Below, piece after piece: positions 1-11,475 of a stretch of DNA of 64,000 nt. Made by a program: the position numbers and the translations under genes. How positions within the stretch are numbered: the stretch's first letter is position 1; each line of letters starts with the position of its first letter. Under the pieces are notes generated by a model. That model saw only the letters and a list, made by a program, of their open reading frames with translations. It ran no database searches and had not been told where the DNA came from. Origin of the DNA: Phaeosaccion multiseriatum (taxonomy: Eukaryota; Ochrophyta, other classes); NCBI GenBank assembly GCA_965112735.1, contig OZ218950.1, positions 4,650,001 through 4,714,000 of the forward strand. The letters are read 5' to 3'.

Positions 1-1711
1 GCGTATCAAGGTCGCCAATTCCTCTTTCGTAAGCTTCTGAGTTCCTCGAAGCCGCCCCCCATGTCTCCCAAGGCGAGCTGCCAGAAACTCACCTCCCCTA
101 GAAACTGTAGCTGCTTTCGGCTCAGGGAATGCGACTCCAGTTCCTTAAACAGCTTCTCTGTGTCACCGATGCCGCCAGTTGATGTACCGTTTCGCACGAG
201 AAGCAGGGCCGCTGAGGTTGTAAGGGCCGTGTTGCCTGGTCCTACCTCAACGGGCAGCTCTGCAGTCACCCACTGGAAGCGTAAGTTCTCCTTGTACGCT
301 GTGGTCACGCGTGGGTCGTAGGAGTAGAAGGAGGTCGAGTACTCGCTAATGGCTTTCTTCTGAGCGGCAATCTGAACAGGGGTGGGGACAAGGAAGGAGG
401 GCGAAGAAGAGAGGCGAGGCGTCTTCATCCAAAGCCGCAGAGAGTAGCGCAAATGAGACACAACCGAAGCACACGAACCTGCTCTTGTGACGTTTTCTTT
501 CTTCTTCTCCGCCTCCTTGTACGCAGCTTTCATCCGTTTCTTCTCCTCCCATCGCACTGCACACAGATGCCTTGTCCCCACCATGACAAAGTTGTCCTCC
601 AGGCTGGTGACATGCACAGCCCGCTGCGGCGCCGTCCATCCATTAGCTTGTACACACTTTGACGAGGCATGCCATGCGCAAAGAGGCTGCCGATGGTCCT
701 CTCCAAGGTTGTGGAAGATGTGGGGGGGCCAGACAAACACGTCACGTTGGGCGTACCCTCCCACTTGAGACTGGCGGCTTACCGTCGGGGCCCTGAAGTA
801 GGGAGATCCCCAAGTAGACAACCCTTTCTCTGGATCCTTTGCCGCCTGGAGTGCTACCTTGATGAACTCAGTCTGCGCTGGTGGTCTATTCTTCGTCCCA
901 AACCCTCCCCCACCACAACCGCCCCCCTCCTCGCCCGTATTACCATCCTCCTCGTCCTCATCCTCGTCGTTCTCACCCCTGTTAGCACAAAGAAAAGATG
1001 TAGAAAGGGGGCGAGAGCAACAGGGGCAAGAAAGTGTGTCAAGGTATGTACAGAAAGGGCGGCGAAGAGGCGATAATTGAGAACGTACCGCTTAGACGTG
1101 CGACCAAGGGGCGGCGAAGAAAACCCTACGAAGTGGTCACCACTTGCACCATCTACCCTGTCTGCGCTCGAAGACATGTCACAGCCCTTCTTCTTCCTCT
1201 CCTCCATCTCCTTCTTTCGCTTCTCTTCCTGCTCCGCTGGGAGCAGGAAATCCTCATCAATTCCTTTTATAGCTGCACCAATCAACCGCTTCTTCTCGCT
1301 TATACCCTTCGAGGGCCGGCCTCGTCCTCCTCCAGTTTTGTAAGCATCTTCTAAAGTCGCCTTCTGGTTGAGCAAGTCCTGCCTTGCTGCCTGCAATTGT
1401 TGCTTTCCGCCTCTCCTCTTGTGCTGCGGCGATTGTTGCAAGCTCAGCCTCCACTCTCGCTTGAGTGCCAGTTTTCGAAGCGGTCGCTGGTTGTGCCGCC
1501 GCAGCGGCTGCATCTGCCAGAGCACCGGCTTGCGTCCAAGTCTCGTCGTCCCAATCACTGGCACTGTCATTGTCGTCGTGCGCTCCTGCGGCCTTTCCAC
1601 TGATATCCGAAGAGCCCTGTGCGCCAGAAATCTCTTCAGGACTGTCACAAAGGTGGTGCTGTTCCATCCTTTTGTGTGCTGCCCCGCTACAGCTTCTTCA
1701 TTCTCCTCCAT
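1..1711 (-). CDS. DUF6729-type transposon-associated protein, partial, probably frameshifted
   Basis: Reading leftward, the protein has an acidic and Ala-rich N-terminus, an AT-hook-like GRGRPSKG patch, a Lys/Glu-rich stretch, then a block with VFVWPPH, a Cys/His-rich WHASSKC segment, GWTAPQR and GTRHLC, followed by FYSYDPRV. This order matches my knowledge of the DUF6729 zinc-binding domain found next to algal and fungal KDZ-like transposases. No transposase core is visible, and the gene runs off the left edge. Likely introns are near 985-1091 (GTACGT donor) and near 375-480. Natural-looking sequence from the ATG at 1667 lies in a different frame from the downstream exon, which is open in the frame of the ATG at 1711; a one-base shift near 1405-1420 would join them. 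Either a sequence error or decay could explain this. The family call is moderate; an intact gene is doubtful. Confidence 0.5.
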
Positions 1712-2111
1712 TTGTCTCTGCTGCTGCTGGTGGTGTCATGGTTTGAAATGTTTGATATGTACCTCTCTTTGCTTGACTGCTGCTGCTACTACCAGCCCTG
1801 CCACCTTCCTGCCATGAGAAATCCTTCACTAAGCCATTACTACTGCTGGAATGTAGCAGTTGTGGTTTTTTAAGCAGCGTTGACCTCCTTAGAGGAGGGG
1901 GAAGGAGGGGGGGGAGCAGAAAAATATAGGAAAAAAGTCGCTCCACGGACCAAAAAAAATCGATCCACGGACCAAAAAAAATCGATCCACGGACAGGTCG
2001 ACACTATAAAAGTGCGCCTCTCCCTCCTAATAAGTCAATAAAGTAGCGACCCCGCCGCTCAAAACCAAAAACAATAAAACAATAAAGGCCAGGCAAGGCG
2101 TATATATATAT
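1668..2111. promoter_or_regulatory. divergent intergenic region between the DUF6729 ORF and the RABL3-like gene
   Basis: About 400 bases separate the two opposed start regions. It holds three tandem 22-bp units (listed separately), AATAAA-like runs near 2060-2090 and a short TA repeat at about 2099-2111 directly before the plus-strand ATG. It presumably supplies promoters to both sides; no specific factor site is recognised. Confidence 0.4.
1939..1994. repeat. three tandem 22-bp units with A-tracts
   Basis: CGATCCACGGAC (first copy CGCTCCACGGAC) starts at 1939, 1961 and 1983; the copies are separated by a CAAAAAAAAT-type A-tract, so the period is 22 bp. It sits between two divergent genes. 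Confidence 0.85.
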
Positions 2112-4483
2112 ATGGAAGAGTGGGGAGTGGGTGTAGAGGACAGGCTTCTCCCAGGCTCGTCTAAGCCTGACCCACGTGTCGCTCGCGTCCTCCTTGTGGG
2201 AGATCAGGCGGTGGGGAAGACCTGTCTTGCGGAGTTGCTCAGCAGCAGCAGTAATGCGGCTGGAAGAGGTGGTAGGCGAGGGAAAAGGAGACCTCGGCCT
2301 ACCATCGGGTGCGATGTGACCTGCCATCAGGTGGTGAGCAATGGTGAGCTCCAGCGGGAAGGATGGGTGGAAGTATGGGAGGTGGGTGGCCATACGAGTT
2401 GCAAAGACGACCGGCACATCTTCTTCAAAGAGCAGGGCGGCATTAACGGTGAGTACGTCTCCTCGTCTTCCTCTCGTGTGTATGTAAGCTAAAGCCTAGT
2501 CGATGGCACGCTGCTCTCAGGGGTCATGCTCGTCTTCGATCTGGCGAACCCGAGATCGCTGCTGACGCTGGTAAGTTGTGGAAGGAAGCAGCACCTTCGT
2601 GTGGAGACACTGTTGCACTGCTGCTTTTCCTGAGGCAGGACGGAGGGGGGCGTGAGGTGAAAGGTGTGAGCGGTATGGAGCATGCAGTCAATCAGTCGTC
2701 GTTGCCTCATCATCCTCCGCTCTTTCCTCTTGTGGTACCACACTAGGACCCTTGGCTGGACGAGCTGCTCTCCAATGGGCTCGAATTGGATCTGGGAGAG
2801 CTTCCTGACTACAGACAAAGCGATCACCACGGAGCAGGAGGTAGGTCTATCGACCTACAGGGAAACCTCACCTATATATCTCTCTCTCGTGTCCCTCATC
2901 TTGAACTCAAAAGATATTATCTCTCTCTCTCTCTCTCTCGCTCTTGCTCTCTCTCTCCTCGTGTTATTGTCCAGCATGCACCTCTCGACTTCCCTTTGTG
3001 GCGATTGCCAATAAATGCGACGCCCCGGCAGCGGGCCTCTTCGGTAGCGAAACAGGAGGGATGATGCCGAATAGCAGTGGTGGTGTAAAGGGCGTGCCTC
3101 GGCAAGAAAGCCTCTTGGTCTCACTCTTACCTCGCCTGCCTGCCCGATTAAAGGGGAAAGCAAGTGGGGGAGAGTCACTTGTGGTGCTGTCGGTGAGAGC
3201 CGAAGGGTGTAGAGGGGCAGAGAACAGCGTGGTGCTCTGCGAGGAGGAGGATAGAGAGAGAATGCCCACCAAGTTGTGCTAACCAAGTCTCTGTCCCATC
3301 CTGTCCACAGCAACACCCACCACCCCCCCCCCCTCCACACTCGAATATGACCTGGCCAACGAACCAATTGGTTCTCATCATCCACCCTTCACTCACAGAC
3401 TTCAATGGGAGCGGACCCTTCGACGGTTCGCAGCTCCTTTGACGATTTCTTTGCCCGGGCTCTTGCCCACCGCGAGGAGCAGTGCTCGGAGTTCGTAGGT
3501 GAGGGCGAGCGGGCCCACAGGACCTATGATACGTGGCAGTCAGTAAGATGGGCCGACCGCGTGTGCCACAATAACTTAAACCGCCTGTCCTCTCCGAACG
3601 CACGCAAGTGTGTAACGCATTCGTTCGAGTCAGACGAGGCTCTCACTCACTCACTCACTCCACCCCCCCCTCTCTCTCCTTCTCTTATCCCCTCTCTCTC
3701 TCTCTCTCTCTCTGATCTCCCACTTGTCCTGCTTCACGTCCGTGCCCTCCTTCACCAGAGGCAGCGGGAGAGGTCTCCGACAGGTCCGACGACGACGCCT
3801 TCCCCAATGTGCCCCTGCCCGTGTACATCCCTCCAGGGGGGGGCTCTTTTGGGGACTACGAGTATACGCCAGGCAGCTTGGGGCCGAGTCTGAGGGCCCG
3901 GGGATGGAGTAAGTCCGTTGGAGGTGTTGGACGAAAGCCTCTTGAGTTTGTGGCTGGGGGGGAGGGAGGGAGGGAGGGCGGGGAAAGGAGGGAGAAGGGG
4001 TTGATTATTGCTGCTTGTAACGACAGGGAAAGGCATCAGGGAGTGTATATGGGGCCAACGCAGACCAACGCTATTGTACTCAATGGGGCTTCTTACCCCC
4101 GCCTTTTTTCCTATGCTCTGTCCGCAGGCCGAGACAGCCGAGGCGACTCCTTCGACAGAGGCGAAAGAGGCTTCAAGACGGCCGGAGGGGGGCGGGCGTC
4201 AGGCGGTGGTACAGCAGGCAGCGGTAGTGACGGCTTTGGCTTGAGTATGGGTGCCCCTACACCCCCCCACAGCAGCGTATGGAGGGATAGCTCGGCCGGC
4301 TCTGTAGGAGGAGGCGGCGGTTCGTTCAAAGCATTTCCCCCCTCCCCCTTTAGACGCGCGAGTAGTAGCGAATGCTTTGGTACAGACGATGCTTCTGCTT
4401 CTTCTTCTGCGACGGAAGCCTCACTGATGTCGTTGAGCTCTTCGCGCCTGCCTCGACCCGGGAAAGGCGAAAAAAGATATTGA
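2112..4483 (+). CDS. RABL3-like small GTPase with long C-terminal extension
   Basis: Predicted 434-residue protein from seven exons: 2112-2448, 2521-2570, 2747-2840, 2975-3192, 3399-3498, 3759-3908 and 4128-4483. G1 is GDQAVGKT (about residue 30). The switch region reads PTIGCDV and the G3 position is WEVGG, as in RABL3/Lip1-type proteins, where Rab DxxGQE is replaced by a GG form. GVMLVFDLANP forms the beta-4 region, G4 is NKCD, and RSSFDDFFARAL fits the last helix. The core is followed by about 200 residues rich in Gly, Ser and Arg with no prenylation cysteine. RABL3 proteins act in signalling and trafficking without a lipid anchor; the role here is inferred. An alternative 3' end exists: a splice-like segment at about 4511-4574 after a TTCTACAG acceptor could add codons if a different donor or frame is used. 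Confidence 0.75.
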
Positions 4484-5177
4484 AGAAGTGATCATCATTT
4501 GTTCTACAGGATCCCAACCTTAACGGAGTGTTTGATTCGATAGCCTCTGCAGCAGGCGCCAAAACAGGACAGAAAGGTGGGGGGGAGGAGGGGAAAAAAA
4601 GGAGAGCCCTTTTACAAGTAGTGTGAATTTTAGGTTGGGGTGCGGGCCCACGGGTGTCGGGGTGTGTGCGACATTTTAGAGGGCGAGAAAGAAAAGACGA
4701 TCAGCAAGGTAAGGTGATCAACAGATGAGCAGCTGCTGCTCGGGGGTTGTGCAGCACCTGGATGCCTCTGTGTGGCTTTGCTCAGCAGCGCTTGAGCGCT
4801 TGGCGGGCGATCGAAAGGCGGGGAGGAACAAGGGCCTGTCCCAACCGCTCCTCAACCCCTTGCCTTTGCTCCGCACCATATGAAGCATCCCTAGGTGCAC
4901 TTGCCTTGCTCTCAATCGCGTGTCAGCGCACAAGGCGATTGGTGCCTACCCTTACTCGTGTAGCAGCAAGTCGCCTCCGCACTCCGACGTCTTCCCACCT
5001 CCCGGTCATTTTCCCGCGCTCTGTCCCTCCCCCCTGCAAGGCCCATTGCGCCGCTCCAATACTCTTCAGCGCGCGGATAGAAGGCCGGTGCCATACTGTC
5101 GTCGCCTCCCTACGACTCCGGGCACCTGCGAATCCCTTGGGAATCCCTGTGGCCCTCATCGACACGAACGGAGTATC
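4484..5177. other. intergenic, possible extra 3' exon of the GTPase gene
   Basis: Contains the exon-like segment 4511-4574 (flanked by an AG acceptor and GTGGGG) and an open stretch 4724-4882 with natural-looking composition (contains VVQHLDASVWLC). Neither joins the upstream gene without ambiguity in frame. The rest is 3' untranslated and promoter sequence for the F-box gene. Confidence 0.3.
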
Positions 5178-8100
5178 ATGGCAAAACCACAAGGGGGTGG
5201 CTCGCGGAGGCGGGCACAGCAAGAGAGGGCCGCCTGCTGCAGCAGCGACAAGGCCACGTAAGCTCTACGGCGGATCCCCCTTTTCTTTTCTCTTTGATTG
5301 AGCTATCCATGCTAAAATGCCGCCCTATTGCCTGTGCCTCCACCTGTGCCTCCGCCTCTGCCTCCGCTCTCCTCGTCACATCATCATCGTAATGCAGCGT
5401 GGATATTCTCCAGGATTGTCCATCATCGTCGGATGAAGATGATCAATCGATGGTCATCGCCGACAGAGAGAACACTCTGCCGTCTCCTCCGCACGTCTCC
5501 GACGTTGGCGCCAACAAGAAAGGGCGGCAGCACCGGCAGCAGCAACAAGAGCATCATCAGCAACACCATCATCACCACGCCTCGCCCTCGTCCTGCCAGA
5601 GCAACGCCACTCGGCACCTGTGCGCAGGTTGCTCGGAGCCCTACCCTCAACCACAAGAGGAGGACCACTCTAAACAAGGAGCCCTACTCACGCCGCCACC
5701 GCCGCCAGGCAAGCGCTGGAGTGCCGCCTCATGCGTTCTTGCAACAACGGAGACGACACCACCGAGCAAGAGGCTCAAGATCTCTCTGCCCCGCCTGAGT
5801 CTCCTAGTGGGCCCCAAGGAGCTGCAGCAGGAGATATTTCAGCACCTCACCGTCACCTGTTGGCTCCTGCTTGCTCAGGTGCGAGACGCACACGCGCGTC
5901 GCTTTTGCTCTTCCTCTTTGCTTGCCACTTGGTTTTGTCGCGCGCTTTGCTGATAGAGCCACGAAAGAGGAAAAGCCCGAGGTCAGCGAGGACGAGGGTA
6001 GAGGAGTGTGGCTAGACATTGGTCTGGGACGAGCGTATCAACCAAGCGCCTCGCTGTTCCGCCTCCAAGCCGCCGACCCTCTGATGCCTCAAGCACCTCC
6101 CCCGCCCCTCCCCTCCTACACGCCCACCTTCCCGCCTGCCTCTGTATTGTATTGCCTCTCTAACCTGTTACCCGTGTACCGCACTGCAGGTCTGCAAGAG
6201 TCTCTCACAACGGGCCGAGGAAGTGCTTCGCACCAGGCTCACGACGGTAGAGAGCGCAAGCCTCGGCTTGGCCACGCTTCAGCCTCGGCCCTCCGTTCAG
6301 AGCTCCAGGAATCTCATCAACATTGTGCTTTCCAGGGCCCAGCAGCTCCGTGTAGTGCAGGTAGTGGACTGTACTGACTTGGCTGATTGATTGACTGGTT
6401 GACTGACTGACTGATGGACTAGCTCACTCACTGCCTCTTTCACTAACTGACTCTGATTGACTGACTGACTGACTGGCTGCCTCATTTACTCACTCGCTCA
6501 CTCACTCACTCACTCACAGGTCGAGCAGGTGTTCAATAACGCGCTTCTCAGGACCCTCGCCAAGTCGCTCGGCGCTGCTGATGCTGCTGCTGGTGCTCGT
6601 GCTGGTGCGGGTGCGGGTGCGGGTGCGCCGCCTTCGCCTTCAAGAAAGGGGGGCAAGAGCAGGGGGGGTGCTTCCTTGTGCAAACTGCGCTCGCTGAGCC
6701 TGCCCAAGTGCGAGGACGTCACGGACGACGGGTTGCTTGCCTTGGCCGCAGCCCCCTACATTCGGAAGTGAGTGCAGGTGTTCGTTAGGCAGGATCGAGA
6801 TGGACTGAGCGAGCGGCGAGGGAGTCGATGCATGTAGCCATGGACATGGCCTGTCTGTGTCTCTTTGGTTGGGCTTGCTGTATTAAAAAAGCTTGCCTGC
6901 TTGCCTACTTACTTGCTTGCCGCCCGCCGTCTGACCTTCGTACCGCTACTGCTCTACTGCTATGCTCCGCCCAGGCTTCTCCACCTAGACCTGGAGCAGT
7001 GCGTCAATGTGGGATGCAGAGGTCAGCAGTACTCCCCGCCAGCGCGTGATCGCGGCCCTTCCTTTGTCCGGCCTGCCTCAACGGCTGTTGTCCCTGCCCT
7101 TCTCCCTCCCTAGTCCTCCCTCCCTCCCTCCCTTCCTTCCTTCCTTCCTTCCTTCCTTCCTTCTCTGCATTGCTGACCTGTCTCCGCTCTTCTTTCCTCC
7201 GCCCTTCTCCAACAGGTCTATCGGCACTTGCAAGAGCTGTGCCCAACCTCGAGTAAGTGAAAGATACTTTGAAGTATAGCACTCCTCACCCCTCTTCCCT
7301 CGGTCCGCATGGATACTGTACCTGCGCCCAGGGTGACCGGTTCTCAATGGCTCCTGCTTCGTCCGTGCTGCGCTCGTCCTCTCTGCCCTTCCCATCCCAC
7401 CCTCAGGCTCTTGCACCTCAACGGCTGTTCTCTTGTCAACGTGAGTAGAGATAGGCTTTTTCGTCTCAGGTTACCGTACCGCACCGCTTGAGTACCACCG
7501 CCACCACCACCACCACCAGCAGCAGCAGCAGCAGCAGTAGCAGAGGCAGCAGCAGAGGCAGCAGCAATGCTCCTTCTCATTGAGCCAACCCTACCCCAAC
7601 CCCAAAACCCCAATCCCCACTCTCCACTCCCAATCCGACCGCTTTCCCCCTTTCCATTCCCTGCCTTCCCCTCCCCCCCTCCCTGTCTCTCTCAGGACGA
7701 GGCCCTGCAGACTTGTGTGGCCTTGTGCCCCCGCTTGGTCAGCATCAACGCCGAGTGCACGTCAGTGGGCAACGCCGCTGTGTGCACCATTGCCGAGCAG
7801 TGTCCGAACCTCAGAGAGCTCTGTCTCAGAGGCAACATGGCGGTCCAAGACAGTGGGGTGCTGGTGAGTAGGGAGTGAGTGAGTGAGTGAGTGAGTGAGT
7901 GAGTCAGTGAGTGAGTGAGTGAGTGAGTGAGTGAGTGAGTGAGTGAGTGAGTGAGTGAGTGAGTGAGTGAGTGAGTGAGTGAGTGAGTGAGTGAGTGAGG
8001 GAGTGAGTGAGTGAGTGAGTGAGTGAGGGAGTGAGGGAGTGAGGGAGTGAGTGAGTGAGTGAGTGAGTGAGTGAGTGAGTGAGTGAGTGAGCGAGCGAGC

Positions 8101-10794
8101 GAGAATGAAAAGTGAAGGGGTCCCCTCCCCTCATTCAACCGTCGAAGTGCCGTGGCCTCACCCTTTTCTTTCTTCGACTTACTTCACCTCCCTGCGGCTC
8201 TGCGACGGTTTCTTGTCTGTCTTTGCTTCAGGCCCTGGCGAGGGGCTGCGGAAAATATCTTCGATGGCTCGGCTTGCCCGGGTGCCATCACCTCGGGGCG
8301 GCCGCTTTTGAAGCCATAGGGAGGTTTGTGAGGGATTTGACGGCTTCGGTGTTTTCCTGTGTACTGCCTCATCTCGAAAAGATCACCTCGAACAAGACTG
8401 GTTGATAGCCCCTCTGCTCTCGGTCCCCACACGCGTACGCGCACACATACTCTCGCGCCTCGCCCCCCCCCTCTACCCTGCAGATCCATGCCCCGCCTCC
8501 GGTACGTGGACGTCGAGGATGTGCCGGCCTTTGGAGACGCAGCGGCCGCCCGAATCGCCGAGGGCTGTCGGGAGCTGGAGGTCGGTACTCATGCATAGCG
8601 AAAGACTCACATGGCACCGTTTACACAAGATCTGCCGGCTAGGGTATTGGAGCAGGGATAGAGCTATGTTGCTCATCATTTTCTCACATTGTTTTCTTCC
8701 CTTCTCATCTCAGTTCATCGCCACGGATCAGTGCTACCAGCTCACAGACATCGGCGTCAGTGTCCTGAGCAGCAGGTGAGGCCAGGCAGTGACCGGCTTG
8801 AGTGTCTGAAGTGTATGAGTGGGACTCCCACTCAAAGGCATGAGGACCACCGGATTGCCTCGCGAGGGCGCGTTTCCCTCACGACCTCACGACCTCACGA
8901 CCACACCCCACTACCGCTTCGCTTCCCTTTGTTGCCTGTGTTTTGCGGTGTGGCCTTCTGTCAGTCTATCCTCTACTCTTTACGAGGTTATGCACAACGG
9001 CTGCACAGCGTTGACGGATGACGCCCTCATTAGCCTCGCCCGCAACGCCCCGAAGGTGAGCCAACAAAGCCCCTCGCTGTTGTACTGGGGCTCGCGTCCT
9101 ATAATGTACTCTTTCCTCTTCTCACCTCTTGCACGCTCCCTCTCTCTCCTCCCCTCATGTCTCCCCTCCCCCAACCCGACCGTCCGCCTGTCTCTCGCCT
9201 TGATTTGTGGCAGCTCACATACCTGGGCATAGAGGGCTGTGTGCGCATCACAGACAGAGGCCTAGCCGCTCTAGGCACCCACTCGGCCTCCCTCCACACA
9301 GTTGGACTCAACCACCTCCCTCTCATCAGCGACGAGGGGGTGTCACGCCTCGTCCAAGGCTGCCAGGAGCTCAAGGTCCTGTACTTGAACTCCACAGGTG
9401 AGTGAGATTGGTCGTGTGGAAGGGAGGAAAGTGCGCGGCTCTCGTCTGCCTTACTGATGCGGTCGCTTCGTATCTCTACACACCTTTGTATTGGTTGACG
9501 GGTCACTTCCTGCTCGTCCATGATAAAGCGACTCCTGGCTATTGCTGTCTAAGTATCGACGATAGAGGTGGAACTGCTGCACACACCTGACTTTGAAGCC
9601 TTGGCGCGCCACCCTCCTTCTCTGCTTAGCTACTCTATTCATCCCTCGATTGCTCCCTCCCCCTCCCCTTCCCTCCTTCTTTGCCTCACCTTCTTTGTCT
9701 TGTGAACACAAGCTCTGACCAACGTGGGTTTGCAGGCCATCGGGCAGTGCCTACCCGACCTGCACAAGCTCGGTCTGAGCAGCTGTGCGGGTATTACCAA
9801 CTCCGGCTTGGCCACACTCGCCGCTGCTCTGCGCTCCCTCACCCACATCTGGGTGGATCTGGCACCGCAGGTGAGAGCTGACAGTCGTGAGTGGTGTCGC
9901 ATATCACTCAGTCCCCACACGGGCGGGCGCGACGCCAAGCAAGCCTTGGCAGCCGCAACCAACTTACCACACCACTCCCTTACTCCCTCACGCACTCGCT
10001 GTCGATTGCCGGCATGTCGCGCTCGCTCCCTACAGATCGACGGGCAGGCAGTGTGCCACCTGTTCTGCTCGCGCTGTCAGGTTTGTTATTCGGCTCGACT
10101 CAACCCCACGCCTGCGGAGGAGGGGGTGGAGAACGAAGCTGAGGCGCAGTTGGACGTTGGAGCGATGCCGGCTACCCAACAAGACGAGTACGAGCACGAT
10201 ACACGCTCTCACGCGGAAGAACAAGGCCTTGACGAGGAAGCGCAGCCCCCCCCCACCGAGAGTCACAGTCACCCTCATTATCCCCAAGCCGTCTCGGGGG
10301 GAGGAGCCGTGGATTTGGAGGGGGGGGGAGAGAGCGAAATGGACGAGGCCAGCGACGAAGCCTCGGTCACGGCGGAAGATCATGAGGAGGAGAGCGAGAA
10401 CGAGGACGAGAAGGAGAACGAAAAGCCGAACGAGGAGGAGGACGAGGAGGCGGACGAGGAGGAGGCAGATGTGGGCCTCGTCTTGCATTCGTCTCGTGGG
10501 AGACGTGGTGGCTTCGATGGCAGCGACGCTGCGGCGGGGCAGGCCTCGAACAGGGCAAGCAGCAGCACCCCAAGAGCCTTGGAGCCTGAGCTGCAGTCTT
10601 TGGATATCGGCGAAGAAGGGATTGAAGAGAACGGCGGGGGTGCCCTTGAGGCAAGCTCAACCGCTGAGCAGCAGCCTGAGCAGCAGCAGCAGCAGCAGCA
10701 GAGCGGCGGGGGGGGGCGGGCTCCGCTCGACCTTCTCGCCAGCGTAGCGCGTGGTCTGCCATTGATGCCCATCGATCTGGGAGAGAATAGGTAG
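5178..10794 (+). CDS. F-box / leucine-rich-repeat protein (FBXL/AMN1-like)
   Basis: Predicted 902-residue protein from 15 exons: 5178-5257, 5398-5878, 6190-6360, 6520-6767, 6975-7021, 7216-7252, 7407-7440, 7696-7863, 8232-8323, 8484-8580, 8714-8775, 8965-9055, 9214-9397, 9713-9870, 10036-10794. The ATG exon joins the next at a GTAAGC donor and TGCAG acceptor in phase, so I prefer this start. The N-terminus is Ser/Asp and Gln/His rich. LVGPKELQQEIFQHL fits an F-box. About a dozen cysteine-containing LRRs follow, such as LTNVGLQAIGQCLPDLHKLG and ITDRGLAALG. The last exon encodes a Glu/Asp-rich tail and a poly-Gln run. Such proteins are substrate receptors of SCF ubiquitin ligases; the LRR arc would bind the substrate, which is unknown here. 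Several exons match single LRR units. Confidence 0.85.
7864..8105 (+). repeat. (GTGA)n microsatellite starting at a splice donor
   Basis: The intron after the exon ending at 7863 opens with a GTGAGT donor and continues as near-perfect GTGA repeats for about 230 bp, degenerating to GCGA. Both strands give Ser-Leu-Thr-His or similar ORFs that are artefacts. Confidence 0.9.
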
Positions 10795-11212
10795 ATACGC
10801 GGATACGCGGATAGCAGTCTTTCTGGGGGTAGCGTCGTGATTTTGACTGATTGATTGATTGATTGATGATAGACGTAGTGACCCTCCTTCCTCTTGGGGG
10901 CGGAACGGGCATGCGTGTGGGCGAGAGGGGAAGGAGATATGCCATGTCTGGAGCTTTGGAGGGGAGAGATTATTGAGCCGATGGGATCAGAGGGCACCCG
11001 TTGCCGTCTATCCATGAGCTGCCATCCACCTTTCTATTTCCCTCGTGCACGCGTCCCCCCTCCTCCCCACCTTGACACTCTCGTCTCACACACACACCCA
11101 CACACACACTTTCAGTTTCAGTTTCTCAGGTGATTCCTCTTAAGTCAATATATGTCCCTTTCCCTCAGCAGTGTGTCGTGCAGCTCAAACTCTGATTGCC
11201 CGCGCGTGTTAG

Positions 11213-11261
<49 letters not shown>

Positions 11262-11475
11262 ATACACATATAGATAGGAGGTAGGTGCCTTGGTGCAAAT
11301 ATAAAAGACACACTTCCGGCACTGCTGTATTACAAGCTTTGATCGCGCCCGATGTGTACCAGACGGCCTCGAACAGCCGAGGGGGGGCTCAACAGAGCAC
11401 TGCGTCAAGACAGCGAAAACAGGGAAACAGTGACGAGACAACAACTCGCGTGGAAAGAAAGCACACCCCTGCTCG
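10795..11475. other. convergent 3' intergenic region with (GT)n
   Basis: Lies between the 3' ends of the F-box gene and the methylesterase gene. It contains a TTGA repeat at about 10848-10867, CA-rich runs near 11088-11110, and an uninterrupted GT repeat at about 11214-11257. No coding signal is supported. Confidence 0.6.

Noticed and set aside
4747-5301. Plus-strand open frame of about 184 codons
   Set aside because: It starts without ATG, has no domain, and overlaps the first F-box exon in another frame; only the 5178-5257 part in the F-box frame is supported by splice phase.
7692-8138. Minus-strand frame with repeated HSLT
   Set aside because: Pure translation of the (GTGA)n repeat in an F-box gene intron.
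10380-11015. Minus-strand frames opposite the acidic F-box tail
   Set aside because: Ser/Arg/Pro-rich antisense of GAG/GAC codons; the sense frame continues the LRR protein in phase.
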